Assembly (NCBI GenBank): GCA_045104975.1
Contig: JBGCCY010000161.1
Location: 1 to 64,000, forward strand
Direction: 5' to 3'
DNA length: 64,000 nucleotides
From: CAJQQY01 sp045104975
GTDB lineage: Bacteria; Bacteroidota; Bacteroidia; Chitinophagales; Saprospiraceae
The notes below the pieces were generated by a model, which was not told where the DNA came from, did no database searches, and was given only the letters and a program-made list of their open reading frames with translations. The number at the start of each line of letters is the position of its first letter. The stretch's first letter is position 1. This document shows positions 8,047 to 16,957 of this stretch, in pieces. Position numbers and translations under genes: made by a program.

Positions 8047-9159
8047 GTGAAAGAAAATAAAATAGAAAGATTCAATGAAGATGAGCAAGATGTGCTGAAT
8101 TCAGTTCGCACATCACGAATTATTCTTCCAATTTTGATTGGTCTAGGAGTTGTTTTTTATTTGTTATATCAACAATTCGATCCTGATGAATTTGCCAAGA
8201 TTGAATGGAAACAACACACTCAATTTTGGGTTTTAATGTCTTTCCTATTATTGATTGTTCGACATTTAGCTTATGCCACTCGTCTTCGAATCTTGACGGA
8301 AGGAGAATTTAGCTGGAAAAAATGCATCGAATTAATTTTCATTTGGGAATTCAGTTCAGCTGTTTCACCAACTAGTGTAGGAGGATCAGCAGTTGCGATG
8401 GTTGTCTTGGCTCAAGAGAAATTGCCCGCAGCAAAAACTACAACCCTTGTTTTATATTCTGCTGTTCTTGACACTATTTTCTTTGTTGGAGTATTGCCAA
8501 TTTTATTTCTCTTTTTTGGAACAAATATGATTCGTCCCAATATGAATAGTTTAGCAGACATAGATGGTTGGGCTTATACTTTTTTTGGAGCGTATATTTT
8601 TATGGCAATGTATGGTGCACTATTTTTCTATGGATTATTTGTTAATCCTCGAACGATAAAACGAATTATCGTAGGTGCCACTCGATTAAGTTTTTTAAAA
8701 AAATATCAAGAAAAAGCAATTTCACTTGGCGATGATATTATCATTGCAAGTAAAGAATTAGTCAAGAAAAAATGGTCATTTCATATTGGTGGATTCTTGT
8801 CGACTGCTACCGCTTGGTCTTGTCGATTTTTATTATTGAATTGCCTCATTATTGCTTTTGTAAATATTTCAACTGACTTTAATACACAATCTAATCTCTA
8901 TGCTCGATTGCAAACGATGTATGTCATCATGGCTTTTAGCCCAACGCCAGGAGGTGCAGGTTTTGCTGAAGTTCTGTTTGGCGGATTTTTGAGTGACTAT
9001 GTCAACTCAGGAACGATTGCTTTAGTTATCGCTTTTATCTGGAGATTATTTACTTACTATTTGTACTTATTGGTAGGCGTGATTGTGATTCCAAATTGGA
9101 TCAAAAATGTAATCAATGACAGAAAATTAAAGCGATTGCAAGATGAAAAGTTGATTTAA
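8047..9159 (+). CDS. YbhN/LPG-synthase transmembrane-domain family membrane protein
   Basis: 370 residues starting with GTG at 8047; the next in-frame ATG is about 60 residues on, inside conserved membrane text, so GTG (or another weak start nearby) is needed. About eight hydrophobic helices. Family marks are 'WEFSSAVSPTSVGGSAVAM' (residues about 101-119) and 'AFSPTPGGAGFAEVLFGGF' (about 297-315), the two glycine-rich motifs of the lysylphosphatidylglycerol synthetase TM region/UPF0104 family. There is no C-terminal catalytic GNAT domain, so it is a stand-alone flippase-like protein and not a full MprF. The transported lipid or polyprenyl substrate is unknown. Confidence 0.85.
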   Translation: MKENKIERFNEDEQDVLNSVRTSRIILPILIGLGVVFYLLYQQFDPDEFAKIEWKQHTQFWVLMSFLLLIVRHLAYATRLRILTEGEFSWKKCIELIFIWEFSSAVSPTSVGGSAVAMVVLAQEKLPAAKTTTLVLYSAVLDTIFFVGVLPILFLFFGTNMIRPNMNSLADIDGWAYTFFGAYIFMAMYGALFFYGLFVNPRTIKRIIVGATRLSFLKKYQEKAISLGDDIIIASKELVKKKWSFHIGGFLSTATAWSCRFLLLNCLIIAFVNISTDFNTQSNLYARLQTMYVIMAFSPTPGGAGFAEVLFGGFLSDYVNSGTIALVIAFIWRLFTYYLYLLVGVIVIPNWIKNVINDRKLKRLQDEKLI

Positions 9160-9227
9160 AAAGTGAATGATATGAGTTATAAGTGATGAATTTTTACTAG
9201 AAGAACTCATCACTCACTCATTTCTCT

Positions 9228-10115
9228 TTAAATCGAATCTGCCAGCATCAAAACCTCCGCTGCAAAATTCCGATTATCACTTTCATCTAAAATTGTTTTG
9301 GCAAAAATATGCAACGTCTCTTGTGCATTTTCAGATTTTAAAATACTTTTCATTTCCTCATCATCTTTTAGTTCTTGAATATCTTCGGCAGTTGGCAAAG
9401 CTGTCATTCCCGCAAGCTGACCTAAATTATTTCCAGTCAAAATTTCACTATTGCGAATGCTCTCCGGAAGCTGATCAAAACCAATTGTGATTTCTCCAAA
9501 AAAAAAAAAAATCGGATAAACATTTTTTCCACTTGCTCGCACATAAAATGCTCTTCCCATTCTTCCCATCAAGTCGATTTTTTGTGGATCAATTTTATCA
9601 TTTTCATCCATGACATTTTCATCAATATGCATTTTGACTACTTCACAAATAATCAAATTCCCTGCTCCACCTTGATCTCCCAAAGAAATAATTTGTTGCA
9701 CTTTACATTCCAATTGAGCAGGTGATTCTTTCACTCGAAATGGTTTAACTAAATCAGATTCAATTGGCGTCAATCCTGATTTTTCAAATTCACTTACCCC
9801 TGCTGGAAAAGCAATACTCGCCACCGCCATCTGTCGAAGAATGCTATGACTCACCATATTGATGACCACTTCGCCAGTCGTTTCGACATTGTGTAAAGTA
9901 TCTTTGGTGGTGTTATCAGTTCCTTTTCGATTGGAGGAAAAAACTAAAATTGGAGGGTTCGAGCTAAAGCAATTAAAAAAACTATAAGGTGCGATATTCG
10001 GATTTCCATCTTTATCAATCGTACTTGCAAAAGCAATTGGACGAGGAGAAACACAACCTAATAAATGTTGATGTAAAACGCCTTGAGGAGTTTCGCTTGG
10101 AATTATACTGAGCAT
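9228..10115 (-). CDS. flavin reductase-like FMN-binding split-barrel protein
   Basis: About 295 residues from 'MLSIIPSETPQGVLHQHLLG' (ATG 10115); an ATG 30 bases upstream would add MRNGVIKIQN. The FMN-binding core is clear: 'SPRPIAFASTIDKDGNPNIAPYSFFNCFSSNPPIL', given here as one continuous homologous segment spread over residues about 23-57, then 'DNTTKDTLHNV', 'EVVINMVSH' and 'LGDQGGAGNLIICEV'. Related proteins reduce flavins or act as small flavoenzymes. A run of 14 A on the plus strand (9498-9511) encodes 'FFFF' in a place where relatives, as I recall them, have a non-repetitive segment. The stop is 68 bp from the end of the converging YbhN-like gene; a small hairpin (9182-9214) lies between. 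Confidence 0.83.
   Translation of the reverse strand: MLSIIPSETPQGVLHQHLLGCVSPRPIAFASTIDKDGNPNIAPYSFFNCFSSNPPILVFSSNRKGTDNTTKDTLHNVETTGEVVINMVSHSILRQMAVASIAFPAGVSEFEKSGLTPIESDLVKPFRVKESPAQLECKVQQIISLGDQGGAGNLIICEVVKMHIDENVMDENDKIDPQKIDLMGRMGRAFYVRASGKNVYPIFFFFGEITIGFDQLPESIRNSEILTGNNLGQLAGMTALPTAEDIQELKDDEEMKSILKSENAQETLHIFAKTILDESDNRNFAAEVLMLADSI
9498..9511. repeat. A14 homopolymer inside a coding region
   Basis: Fourteen consecutive A on the plus strand, read as Phe codons by the flavin reductase-like gene on the minus strand. Runs of this length slip readily in replication, transcription and sequencing. Confidence 0.95.
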
Positions 10116-10296
10116 GTTTTGTATTTTGATGACTCCGTTTCTCATCTTAAAACTCGTGCAACGGACATCTGGTTAAAAAATCAGCGGAAGTTACAAACTT
10201 CTTTTATTTATGTTTATTTAAAAAAGGTGATATTTGCGAAAATCATTTTTTGAAATCGTTCGATCATTTTCAATCTAAAATTTAAACTCATCGTTT

Positions 10297-10830
10297 ATGA
10301 AAATTCTAAAAAAATGGTGGATACTTCCATTATTCATTCTCAGTTTTGTTCTAGGGAAATATCTTTATCAAATGCCCAAGTTTGATGACGGAGAACGATC
10401 ACCAAATTTCGAATGGACTTTGCCTTCTGGCGAAAAATCTGACTTGACTAAGTTGGAAGGGAAATATGTTTTGATTGATTTTTGGGGAAGTTGGTGTGGT
10501 CCGTGTATTGCTGAATTTCCAGGGCTAACAACTTTGTTTGATAAATATCATTCTGTAAAGTTTAAAAATGCAAATGGTTTTGACATTGTAGGAGTAGGTG
10601 TAGAAAAAGGAGAGAAACGATGGCGACGAGCTATTGACAAATATAAATTAGTTTGGAAAAATCATGTCTTTGATGAAAATACTAACTTCCGTTTTTTTGA
10701 TTCAACAGTCGCCAAGCTTTATGGCATCACAGAAGTTCCAACGAAATATTTATTAGATGAAAAAGGAGTGATTGCTTTGGTTAACCCGAGTGTGGAAGAG
10801 TTGGATGAGTTTTTTCAAAACCAGCTTTAA
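10297..10830 (+). CDS. TlpA/ResA-like membrane-anchored thiol-disulfide oxidoreductase
   Basis: 177 residues. One N-terminal hydrophobic anchor (about 8-20) followed by an AhpC/TSA-Redoxin-type thioredoxin fold: 'GERSPNFEWTLPSGEKSDL', 'LIDFWGSWCGPC' with the redox pair Cys67-Cys70, the usual TlpA insertion around 'GFDIVGVGVEKGEKRWR', and the cis-proline segment 'GITEVPTKYLLDEKG'. Expected to act in the periplasm as a reductant, for example in cytochrome c maturation or repair of periplasmic thiols. A single gene divergent from the flavoprotein; the IS element was inserted about 28 bp after its stop. Confidence 0.9.
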   Translation: MKILKKWWILPLFILSFVLGKYLYQMPKFDDGERSPNFEWTLPSGEKSDLTKLEGKYVLIDFWGSWCGPCIAEFPGLTTLFDKYHSVKFKNANGFDIVGVGVEKGEKRWRRAIDKYKLVWKNHVFDENTNFRFFDSTVAKLYGITEVPTKYLLDEKGVIALVNPSVEELDEFFQNQL

Positions 10831-10857
10831 ACAAAAAAACTTCCAGAACTTTAAGTT

Positions 10858-10910
10858 CTAAGGTATATACTTAGATGGGCAAAAGTTCTTTGACAAGTTT
10901 GTTATATTAA
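10858..10910 (+). repeat. left terminal inverted repeat of the IS element
   Basis: Begins CTAAGGTATATACTTAG and continues through GTTCTTTGACAAGTTTGTTA; pairs with 12296-12348. The outer 17 bases are themselves nearly palindromic (CTAAG...CTTAG). The transposase stop codon lies inside it. Confidence 0.9.
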
Positions 10911-12300
10911 TAAGTAATATCGAACAAGGATATCATAAAACCTTGTTAGCCCATTACAAATTGTAATTGGGACAGGAGGTCTATCTTTTTGATAACCAGA
11001 CCATCCTCCTAATCTAGCGATGATCCAACTTGCAAAAGCTAAAGAGTTAGGAGGATAAGGATTTTTGAGTTTTCCCCTCCACTTTTTTATTGAGTTTTTT
11101 TTAACATTCCCTTTCCTGTTTAAAGAAGGCTTCATCAATATTTTGATCGGTATTACCATCTCTAGCTTGAACTAACTGCATGATTTGTACAGCAGCTAAT
11201 AAAGCCATAGTAGTCAAATTGATTAAGCCATGGAAAGTTTCTACTTGCGATGCTTCAATATTTAGTCCTTTGTTTTTTAGGCTTCGAAATAATTGCTCAA
11301 TAATCCAACGCCATTGATACCATTGCACGATTTGAAGTGCATCATTAACATCATTTACAGGATGTGAAGTCAGGATGATCCAATGAATAGGAGTTTCGTT
11401 ACCAACTACAGAACTATCTCTTTCTTTGACTTCCACCACTTGCAGAGGAATACTTTGAGCGAGTTGCTTGTCTTTGATAACATGAGGACGTTCGATACTC
11501 AATTGACCAAACTTAAGATCGATTTCGGCTGTATGACTAGTACGTTTTTTTGTTGCAATAAGATCAAGTTGATAGGAATGTGCAATGTCCCATTGATCGA
11601 TCACTTCAGACATTTTATATTCCTCATGTTCATCCGATAGACAGCGATTTGTTTTACTTCTTATCACAAACTGCCATCCACCTTGTAGTGCTCTTGCGAT
11701 AACATCGTAAACATCTGATTCTCTATCTCCCACTAAAGTGTAGTTAGCTGCTCCTGGACAATTTTCAATCGCCTGTTTGGGCGAAGTAATCCATTTAGAA
11801 CTTTCTTTTTCTTGGAAGGGGCGTTTCGCGTTATCCCTTTTCTTTTTCTTCTTTGCTTGTTTTTCTTCTTCGGTATAGGCTATTTCAGTCTTGTGAATAC
11901 TGAGACCTCCAAGGCCATAACAAGCTCCATTTTTAGCATTGACTAGAATCGAAGGGTGAATACCAAATCCTGTTTTATTTGTTTTTAGACCTACCCAACT
12001 GAGTGCCTCTCGATTTGAATTTGGAGGAAAACTAATCGTGGAAGTATCACTTATAACTAGAAGATGTTGACCTTTACTTTGAAAATCTGATAACATCCAA
12101 TGCTACTCAACAAGTCGATGAGGATTTACTTTTGGATTGTTAAGGAATCTCCCAAAACGTATTTCATCATTGTTTGTATCTCCTATCTGTCTGATTACAC
12201 TTTTATACCGAGTAACCATTCCACTAAGTAATATCGCAAAGGTGGCGTCCAAACGAATATCTCCAAATTTACTCTTTGATTTTTTTCCTATGGATTTAAG
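10902..12300 (-). pseudogene. IS4-family transposase, broken by an amber codon and a frameshift
   Basis: Three blocks add up to a full IS4-type transposase. (1) About 12300-12106 encodes the N-terminal domain ('KFGDIRLDATFAILLSGMV', 'FGRFLNNPKVNPHRLVE') and ends in an in-frame TAG at 12103-12105. (2) The same frame continues into 331 open codons (12096-11101) holding the DDE catalytic core: 'LVISDTSTISF', 'LVGDRESDVYD' and the Y-(2)-R-(3)-E-(6)-K signature 'YQWRWIIEQLFRSLK'. (3) The conserved C-terminus ('NPYPPNSLAFASWIIARLGGW') continues in the +1 frame to 10902, the break falling near the A8/A6 runs at about 11085-11102. No in-frame ATG, GTG or TTG was found before block 1. The catalytic residues survive but the gene cannot make a full protein without suppression. 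Confidence 0.88.
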
Positions 12301-12348
12301 ATAACAAACTTGTCAAAGAACTAATACCCTTCTAAGTATATACCTTAG
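12296..12348 (-). repeat. right terminal inverted repeat of the IS element
   Basis: Reverse complement of the left end with five mismatches in 53 bases, mostly in a central patch. The truncated 5' end of the transposase frame opens inside this repeat. Confidence 0.9.
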
Positions 12349-12377
12349 ATTTTTAAAACCTGAAAGTTCTATAAAAA

Positions 12378-14774
12378 CTAAGATTTAGCCTCTGTAGTTT
12401 TTTTATCTTTCACATGTTTATCCATCCATTCGGTCATTTCCCAAAGCATATGCATAATGGATTCACGCGCTTGATAACCATGACTTTCATGTGGTAACAT
12501 GACTAATCGAACTGTTGCGCCATGACCTTTTAATGCAGCATAAAACCGCTCACTTTGCATAGGATATGTGCCAGAATTATTATCAGCATTTCCATGAATT
12601 AAAAGTAGCGGATCTTTGATTTTATCAGCATGTACGAATGGAGACATATTAAAATAAGTTTCTGGCGTTTCCCAAAATGTTCGTTCCTCTGATTGAAAAC
12701 CAAAAGGTGTTAAGGTTCGATTGTAGGCTCCACTTCTTGCAATTCCTGCTGCAAATAAATTGCTATGTGCTAGCAAATTTGCTGTCATAAATGCACCATA
12801 AGAATGACCACCGACAACCAATCGATCTTTATCTGCAACTCCCATTTCTACAATTTTATCAATCGCAGCTTCCGCATCCATGACCAATTGTTCTCTGAAT
12901 TTTTCATTAGGCTCTTCCTCACCTTCTCCCACAATCGGCATTCCGAAATCATCAAAAACAGCATAACCTTGTGTCACCCAAAAAATTGGAGAAGCCCAAT
13001 ACAATCGAGTAAATTCGTAAGGTGAATCATTCACTTGACCTGCTGCGTCGGCACTTTTATATTCACGCGGATAAGCCCACATGAGTACTGGTAAGCAACC
13101 GTCTTTTTTAGCATCATAACCTGCGGGAGTGTACATGGTTCCCGTCAGTTCGATACCATCTTTTCGTTTGTATTTGACCAATTCTTTTTTCACCCCTTTC
13201 AATGATTCGTAAGGGTTTTTGAAAAAAGTTAATTGTTTATTTTTCTTTGAATTGATATCTTTGATAAAATAATTTGGCGGCTCATCTTTTGATTCTCGAC
13301 GAGTTAAAATACTTCCTTTTTCAATATCTAAAATCTCAACAGGCACTTCATAATAAGGAGCTACTGATCTCCAAAGGCGAGTCGATTTTTTTGTCGCCAA
13401 ATCGAATTTATCAACAAATGGTCGGTTACCTTCTGGCGATGCACCTTGCCCTGAAAGGTAAAGTGTTCTCCCTCCATCTGAAGTTAAGAGAACACCACGA
13501 CCATATTTATTTCGATGTGTTTCAAAACCACCAGGGCTGTTGTAACGGTCTTCCCAGGAGCGGTCGAAAATGAGTTTCTTACCTTCATTCGGTGCGGTTG
13601 GATTCCAACTGTTAGTGATTTCTCTCCGAGTTTCCCACTCCCATTCGGAAGCCATGGCTAACGCATCATTTCCCCAAGTTACCCCTCCATAACGTAATTC
13701 AAAACTAATTCCTTCTTGCGCATTACTTTTGAATGGAGCAGCTTTAAAAAACATTTTATCTCGAATTTTTGCTACTGTTTTTGGGTCACCGCCGTCTTGT
13801 GCTTCTACCCAATAAACAGTCGCTGGCGCATCTGCCCGCCAAGTGAAACTACGTGGTCCAGTTCGAGTTGCGCCGAACCCTTTTGGTATATTTTCAGCCG
13901 AAGGAATTTGTGCGAGCTTCGCCACATCATTTCCATCTTTGTCATAAATATCGATATCAAATGGAAATCGAGCGAAAGGAACGATGTAAGAAAAAGGTTT
14001 TTGCACGGTGTAAATCATGACATAATTTCCATCAGGAGAAGTGCTCATTCCTTTGATGATTCCAGTTTTCCCAAAAGGTCGAACCTTGCCTGTTTCGAGG
14101 TCAACTTTTATTAATTCCGAAATGGTATAATATTCAAACAAAGTTTCATCATGACGATTTTTCAATAAATCTTGGTACGTTCTGACTGGAGCAGATTTAC
14201 CTTCGTTGGATTGAATAGTTGGTCCAATTGGTTTGATGCCTTCCTTAGGAGTTAGTCCACGATTTGGATTTATTTTTTTATAAATGATCGTTTTGTTATC
14301 AGAAAACCATGAGTAAGGTAAACCACCCATGGCATCATTTACATTTGCTTCGGTTAGTTTTTTCGCATTACCTCTTTTCAAATCAGCCGTCCATAATTCT
14401 AATCCATTTTCTTTGGTAATGGTAAAAACGACTCGCGAACCATCAGGAGACCAACTTACATTTTCCATTTTTGGATTAGCGGGCAGACCTTCAATTTCTT
14501 TTTCTATTGATCCATCCACCGATTTCATTTCCATACTATTGAAATGAGAAGAACGGCTAGCGCCATTGGTGCGAGGATTAATTCGGATACCTGCTAAACG
14601 TAATTCTTCTTGCGCGACTTCTTCAATTGAAGGCAAACTTGCTCGACCTAACAATAACATTACATCTCCTGAAGGACTCAAACTTGCTGCTGGAGTTGGT
14701 GGTGCATCAATCAACTCAGCAATTGCTTTTGGGGGAATCTGATAGCCTAAATTATTTTGTAGATTTAAATTCAT
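12378..14774 (-). CDS. S9 family serine peptidase (prolyl oligopeptidase / glutamyl endopeptidase-like)
   Basis: 798 residues from the ATG at 14774. An N-terminal beta-propeller with PD40-like repeats ('NVSWSPDGSRVVFTI', 'GMSTSPDGNYVMIY') is followed by an alpha/beta hydrolase domain with a complete triad: GGHSYGAF (Ser658), HGNADNNS (Asp731) and PHESHGY (His765). It resembles the acylaminoacyl/glutamyl endopeptidase branch of S9. No signal peptide follows the ATG, yet directly upstream and in frame lies KKLIPFGISLLLIFI, which looks like one but has no usable start codon; secretion is therefore uncertain. It ends 30 bp from the IS element. Confidence 0.9.
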   Translation of the reverse strand: MNLNLQNNLGYQIPPKAIAELIDAPPTPAASLSPSGDVMLLLGRASLPSIEEVAQEELRLAGIRINPRTNGASRSSHFNSMEMKSVDGSIEKEIEGLPANPKMENVSWSPDGSRVVFTITKENGLELWTADLKRGNAKKLTEANVNDAMGGLPYSWFSDNKTIIYKKINPNRGLTPKEGIKPIGPTIQSNEGKSAPVRTYQDLLKNRHDETLFEYYTISELIKVDLETGKVRPFGKTGIIKGMSTSPDGNYVMIYTVQKPFSYIVPFARFPFDIDIYDKDGNDVAKLAQIPSAENIPKGFGATRTGPRSFTWRADAPATVYWVEAQDGGDPKTVAKIRDKMFFKAAPFKSNAQEGISFELRYGGVTWGNDALAMASEWEWETRREITNSWNPTAPNEGKKLIFDRSWEDRYNSPGGFETHRNKYGRGVLLTSDGGRTLYLSGQGASPEGNRPFVDKFDLATKKSTRLWRSVAPYYEVPVEILDIEKGSILTRRESKDEPPNYFIKDINSKKNKQLTFFKNPYESLKGVKKELVKYKRKDGIELTGTMYTPAGYDAKKDGCLPVLMWAYPREYKSADAAGQVNDSPYEFTRLYWASPIFWVTQGYAVFDDFGMPIVGEGEEEPNEKFREQLVMDAEAAIDKIVEMGVADKDRLVVGGHSYGAFMTANLLAHSNLFAAGIARSGAYNRTLTPFGFQSEERTFWETPETYFNMSPFVHADKIKDPLLLIHGNADNNSGTYPMQSERFYAALKGHGATVRLVMLPHESHGYQARESIMHMLWEMTEWMDKHVKDKKTTEAKS

Positions 14775-14879
14775 GATGAAAATTAAAAGAAGTGAAATCC
14801 CAAAAGGGATGAGTTTTTTGAGATAAAATTTTTAGCAAACATAATATTGTTTTTTTTTGCTAAAAAAAAATAAACAAAA

Positions 14880-14911
14880 AGCGGTGTTAACGATCGAGCG
14901 CTAACACCGCT
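14880..14911 (-). terminator. terminator of the His-rich ABC operon
   Basis: Perfect 10-bp stem AGCGGTGTTA (14880-14889) and TAACACCGCT (14902-14911), 12-nt loop, followed in the minus direction by a T-rich tract (rc of 14860-14880). Lies 29 bp after the stop of the secreted-protein gene. Confidence 0.88.
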
Positions 14912-14939
14912 AAGGGAGTATTTGTTTTTTTGAAATATT

Positions 14940-15446
14940 TTATTCTTTAACTAATTCGGCATCTTCTAATGTATAGATCAATCGATTGATGTCGTCAGAA
15001 TTAGTTTTTAGCTTTCCACGAAGGGTAACTGCTTCCGCAGAATATTTTACCGCTTCACTTGCCACTACTTCCATCACCGTTTCAGGTCCTGCACCTCCAC
15101 AGAAAAAACACATATTATATGGGAAAGCTGAAAAGACAAATTCTTTATGACTTTTGTAGCCTTCGACTGGAATGATGTATCCTTTGATTTCGATTACTTT
15201 GTCTTCCAATGCGATTACTTCTTTGCTGAAAACAGGTTTATCTACTTTGAATCCCATGATTTCATCGTACTCCTTTTTGAAAGTAATTTTACTTAAGGTC
15301 TTCCATGTTTTAGCTGCATTGGAAGGTTCCGTTGGAGCTTTGACCGTTTGTTTTTTATCTTCTTTAGTGGAAGATTGTGCAGTACTTAAATTTGAAAAAG
15401 CTGCGACTAAAAACAAGCTGAATATTGCAATGGTTATTTTTTTCAT
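14940..15446 (-). CDS. secreted protein with FCGGAGPE motif, third gene of a metal-related ABC operon (DUF3299-like)
   Basis: 168 residues with a clear Sec signal peptide (cleavage around 'LSTAQ', residue 24). The mature part has 'VIEIKGYIIPVEGYKSHKEFVFSAFPYNMCFFCGGAGPETVMEV', a segment with two cysteines (CFFC) that is quoted here only to show the order: GYIIPVEG, then PYNMCFFCGGAGPE. The layout 'gyIiPle...fll.p....C..c..P.....v.v' recalls DUF3299, found beside MacB-like ABC genes in zinc-regulated operons of Vibrio (zrg), as I remember it. It could bind a metal or carry a thiol function in the periplasm. The same strand and an 80-bp gap after the permease support one operon. Confidence 0.7.
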   Translation of the reverse strand: MKKITIAIFSLFLVAAFSNLSTAQSSTKEDKKQTVKAPTEPSNAAKTWKTLSKITFKKEYDEIMGFKVDKPVFSKEVIALEDKVIEIKGYIIPVEGYKSHKEFVFSAFPYNMCFFCGGAGPETVMEVVASEAVKYSAEAVTLRGKLKTNSDDINRLIYTLEDAELVKE

Positions 15447-15526
15447 AATATCTTTTTCTTTTTGATAAAAAAATCCAAACCCCTCAATCGTTCACAAATA
15501 TAACGTATTACTTTCGATGAAGTAAT

Positions 15527-16957
15527 TTAAGACTCTGTTAAAGTTTGAGAAATATCCGTTTTAAATGCTTGATATGCAGGAATTACAGCAGCGATAAACC
15601 CAATAAATAATGCACCACCAAGTAAGTAAAACTCTTCTATTAGAAATTTAGTCGCAGTAAATGAGTAATGATATTTATCTTCCATCTGTCCTGCAAAAAT
15701 GCTCATCCCTAAATGGCTTAGAATAATTCCAATTATATATCCTAAAATTGCAAGTAGTAATCCTTCTAAAATAATCAAGGCAAATAGTTTCCCAGGAGTT
15801 GCTCCCATTACTCGCATAAGCGCTAGTTCGTATTTTCGATCTCGCAAAGAACTAAACAATGAAATGAAAATACTCAACCCAGAAACGAACACAATTATCA
15901 TCGCTAAGTTTCTCAAAAAACTTTCACCCAAACTCATATTGTCATACAATCGATTCAACTCGATTGCTGGTGAAGCTGCCATGACTTCGGTGTTTTCATT
16001 AATTCCTCGAAGCATCGTCAAGGCTTGAAAACTCTTTTTACTTGACTCTTTAAATTTGATTAAAATGGAAGTGATCTCTTGGTCGACTTCTTCGATTAAA
16101 GGTTTTTGCGGAGCAGCATGATCGTGGTCGTGGTCGTGATCATGATCGTGACCATCATGTGCTGCGTGGTCGTGTCCTTCGTGATTATCAGTTTCAGTTT
16201 CTACTTCAGTTGTTTCAGGTTCTTCTTCAGTCGTCTCAGGTTCATCATGATTCGCATGCACTTCCCAAATACTTTGAGTTGTTGTCAAAATTAATTGATC
16301 GATAACTGAATTTGATTTTTGGAAAATACCGACCACTTTAAATTCTCCGTGATCATGTCCATTCATTCCGTCGCTCAAGAAACCATGGGTACTGTGAAAG
16401 GTGTCACCAATTTTTAGATTGACAATTTTAGCAACATCTGCTCCGATGGTTGCTTCAAAATTATTTTTCCAAATCTTTCCTTCAGCAGTTTTGACTTCAT
16501 AAAGTTCTGGATAATCTTGAGTTGTTCCGACGATTCGAAATCCTTTGTAACTATCTCCTAAGGAAAGTGGAATCGCTTTTTCGATCAATGGATTTCTTCC
16601 ACTCAAAAAAGGTTTGACATCTTGGATCTTGACATTTCCAGTTGGATCATCGATATGATACATACTACACAAAATCGTTTGCAAAGGACTTCCTTTCGCG
16701 CCAATGACTAAAGAAATGCCTGCGAGATTTTTATCAAATTTTTCTTGAACCTGATTTTCAATTAAAAAAATCATTGAAATCATTCCAACACCTAATGCAA
16801 ACAAAACCAAACTCAAAGCCATGTTGAGTGGTTTGTTAATTAAATTTTTCCATGCAAGAGGAATCATATCAGGATTTCTAATAATAGAAATAAGCGAAAA
16901 GATAACTATGCCTGCAAGAAATATGAGTAATATCCAAAGTCTTATTTCTTCCCTCAT
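15527..16957 (-). CDS. FtsX/MacB-type ABC permease with a histidine-rich periplasmic segment
   Basis: 476 residues, four predicted membrane helices (one near 10-28, one or more near 42-70, and three between about 345 and 460, as usual for the FtsX fold). Between helix 1 and the FtsX domain lies a MacB-like periplasmic region which contains, at residues about 232-284, a Glu/Thr-rich stretch followed by repeated HD units (about ten His in 24 residues). Such runs bind zinc, nickel or copper. The gene overlaps the ATPase gene by 4 bp (ATGA type). The operon as a whole is likely a lipoprotein-release or envelope-remodelling type ABC system linked to metal status; the metal is inferred from the His run only. 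Confidence 0.85.
   Translation of the reverse strand: MREEIRLWILLIFLAGIVIFSLISIIRNPDMIPLAWKNLINKPLNMALSLVLFALGVGMISMIFLIENQVQEKFDKNLAGISLVIGAKGSPLQTILCSMYHIDDPTGNVKIQDVKPFLSGRNPLIEKAIPLSLGDSYKGFRIVGTTQDYPELYEVKTAEGKIWKNNFEATIGADVAKIVNLKIGDTFHSTHGFLSDGMNGHDHGEFKVVGIFQKSNSVIDQLILTTTQSIWEVHANHDEPETTEEEPETTEVETETDNHEGHDHAAHDGHDHDHDHDHDHAAPQKPLIEEVDQEITSILIKFKESSKKSFQALTMLRGINENTEVMAASPAIELNRLYDNMSLGESFLRNLAMIIVFVSGLSIFISLFSSLRDRKYELALMRVMGATPGKLFALIILEGLLLAILGYIIGIILSHLGMSIFAGQMEDKYHYSFTATKFLIEEFYLLGGALFIGFIAAVIPAYQAFKTDISQTLTES

Larger units (their letters stand above)
10858..12348 (-). mobile_element. IS4-family insertion sequence, degenerate, 1,491 bp
   Basis: The element is bounded by imperfect inverted repeats, left 10858-10910 and right 12296-12348, matching at about 48 of 53 positions. 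It holds one IS4-family transposase reading frame on the minus strand, broken by an amber codon and a frameshift. It sits between the tlpA-like gene and the S9 peptidase gene, apparently inside their shared terminator: AGAACTTT just left of it and AAAGTTCT just right could once have formed a stem. I could not identify a target-site duplication. Size and layout agree with IS4-family elements; the subgroup is not determined. Confidence 0.88.

Noticed and set aside
9182..9214. Small inverted repeat AGTGATGA/TCATCACT between two convergent genes
   Set aside because: No T tract, a long loop and only 8 bp; kept only as a remark in the flavoprotein entry.
10902..11159. An 85-codon frame that could pass for a separate small gene
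   Set aside because: Its sequence is the conserved C-terminal end of the IS4 transposase in a shifted frame, so it belongs to the pseudogene.
16100..16180. Tandem DNA repeat of ATC/GTG-type hexamers resembling a microsatellite
   Set aside because: It is explained by the His-Asp repeat in the ABC permease; reported there.
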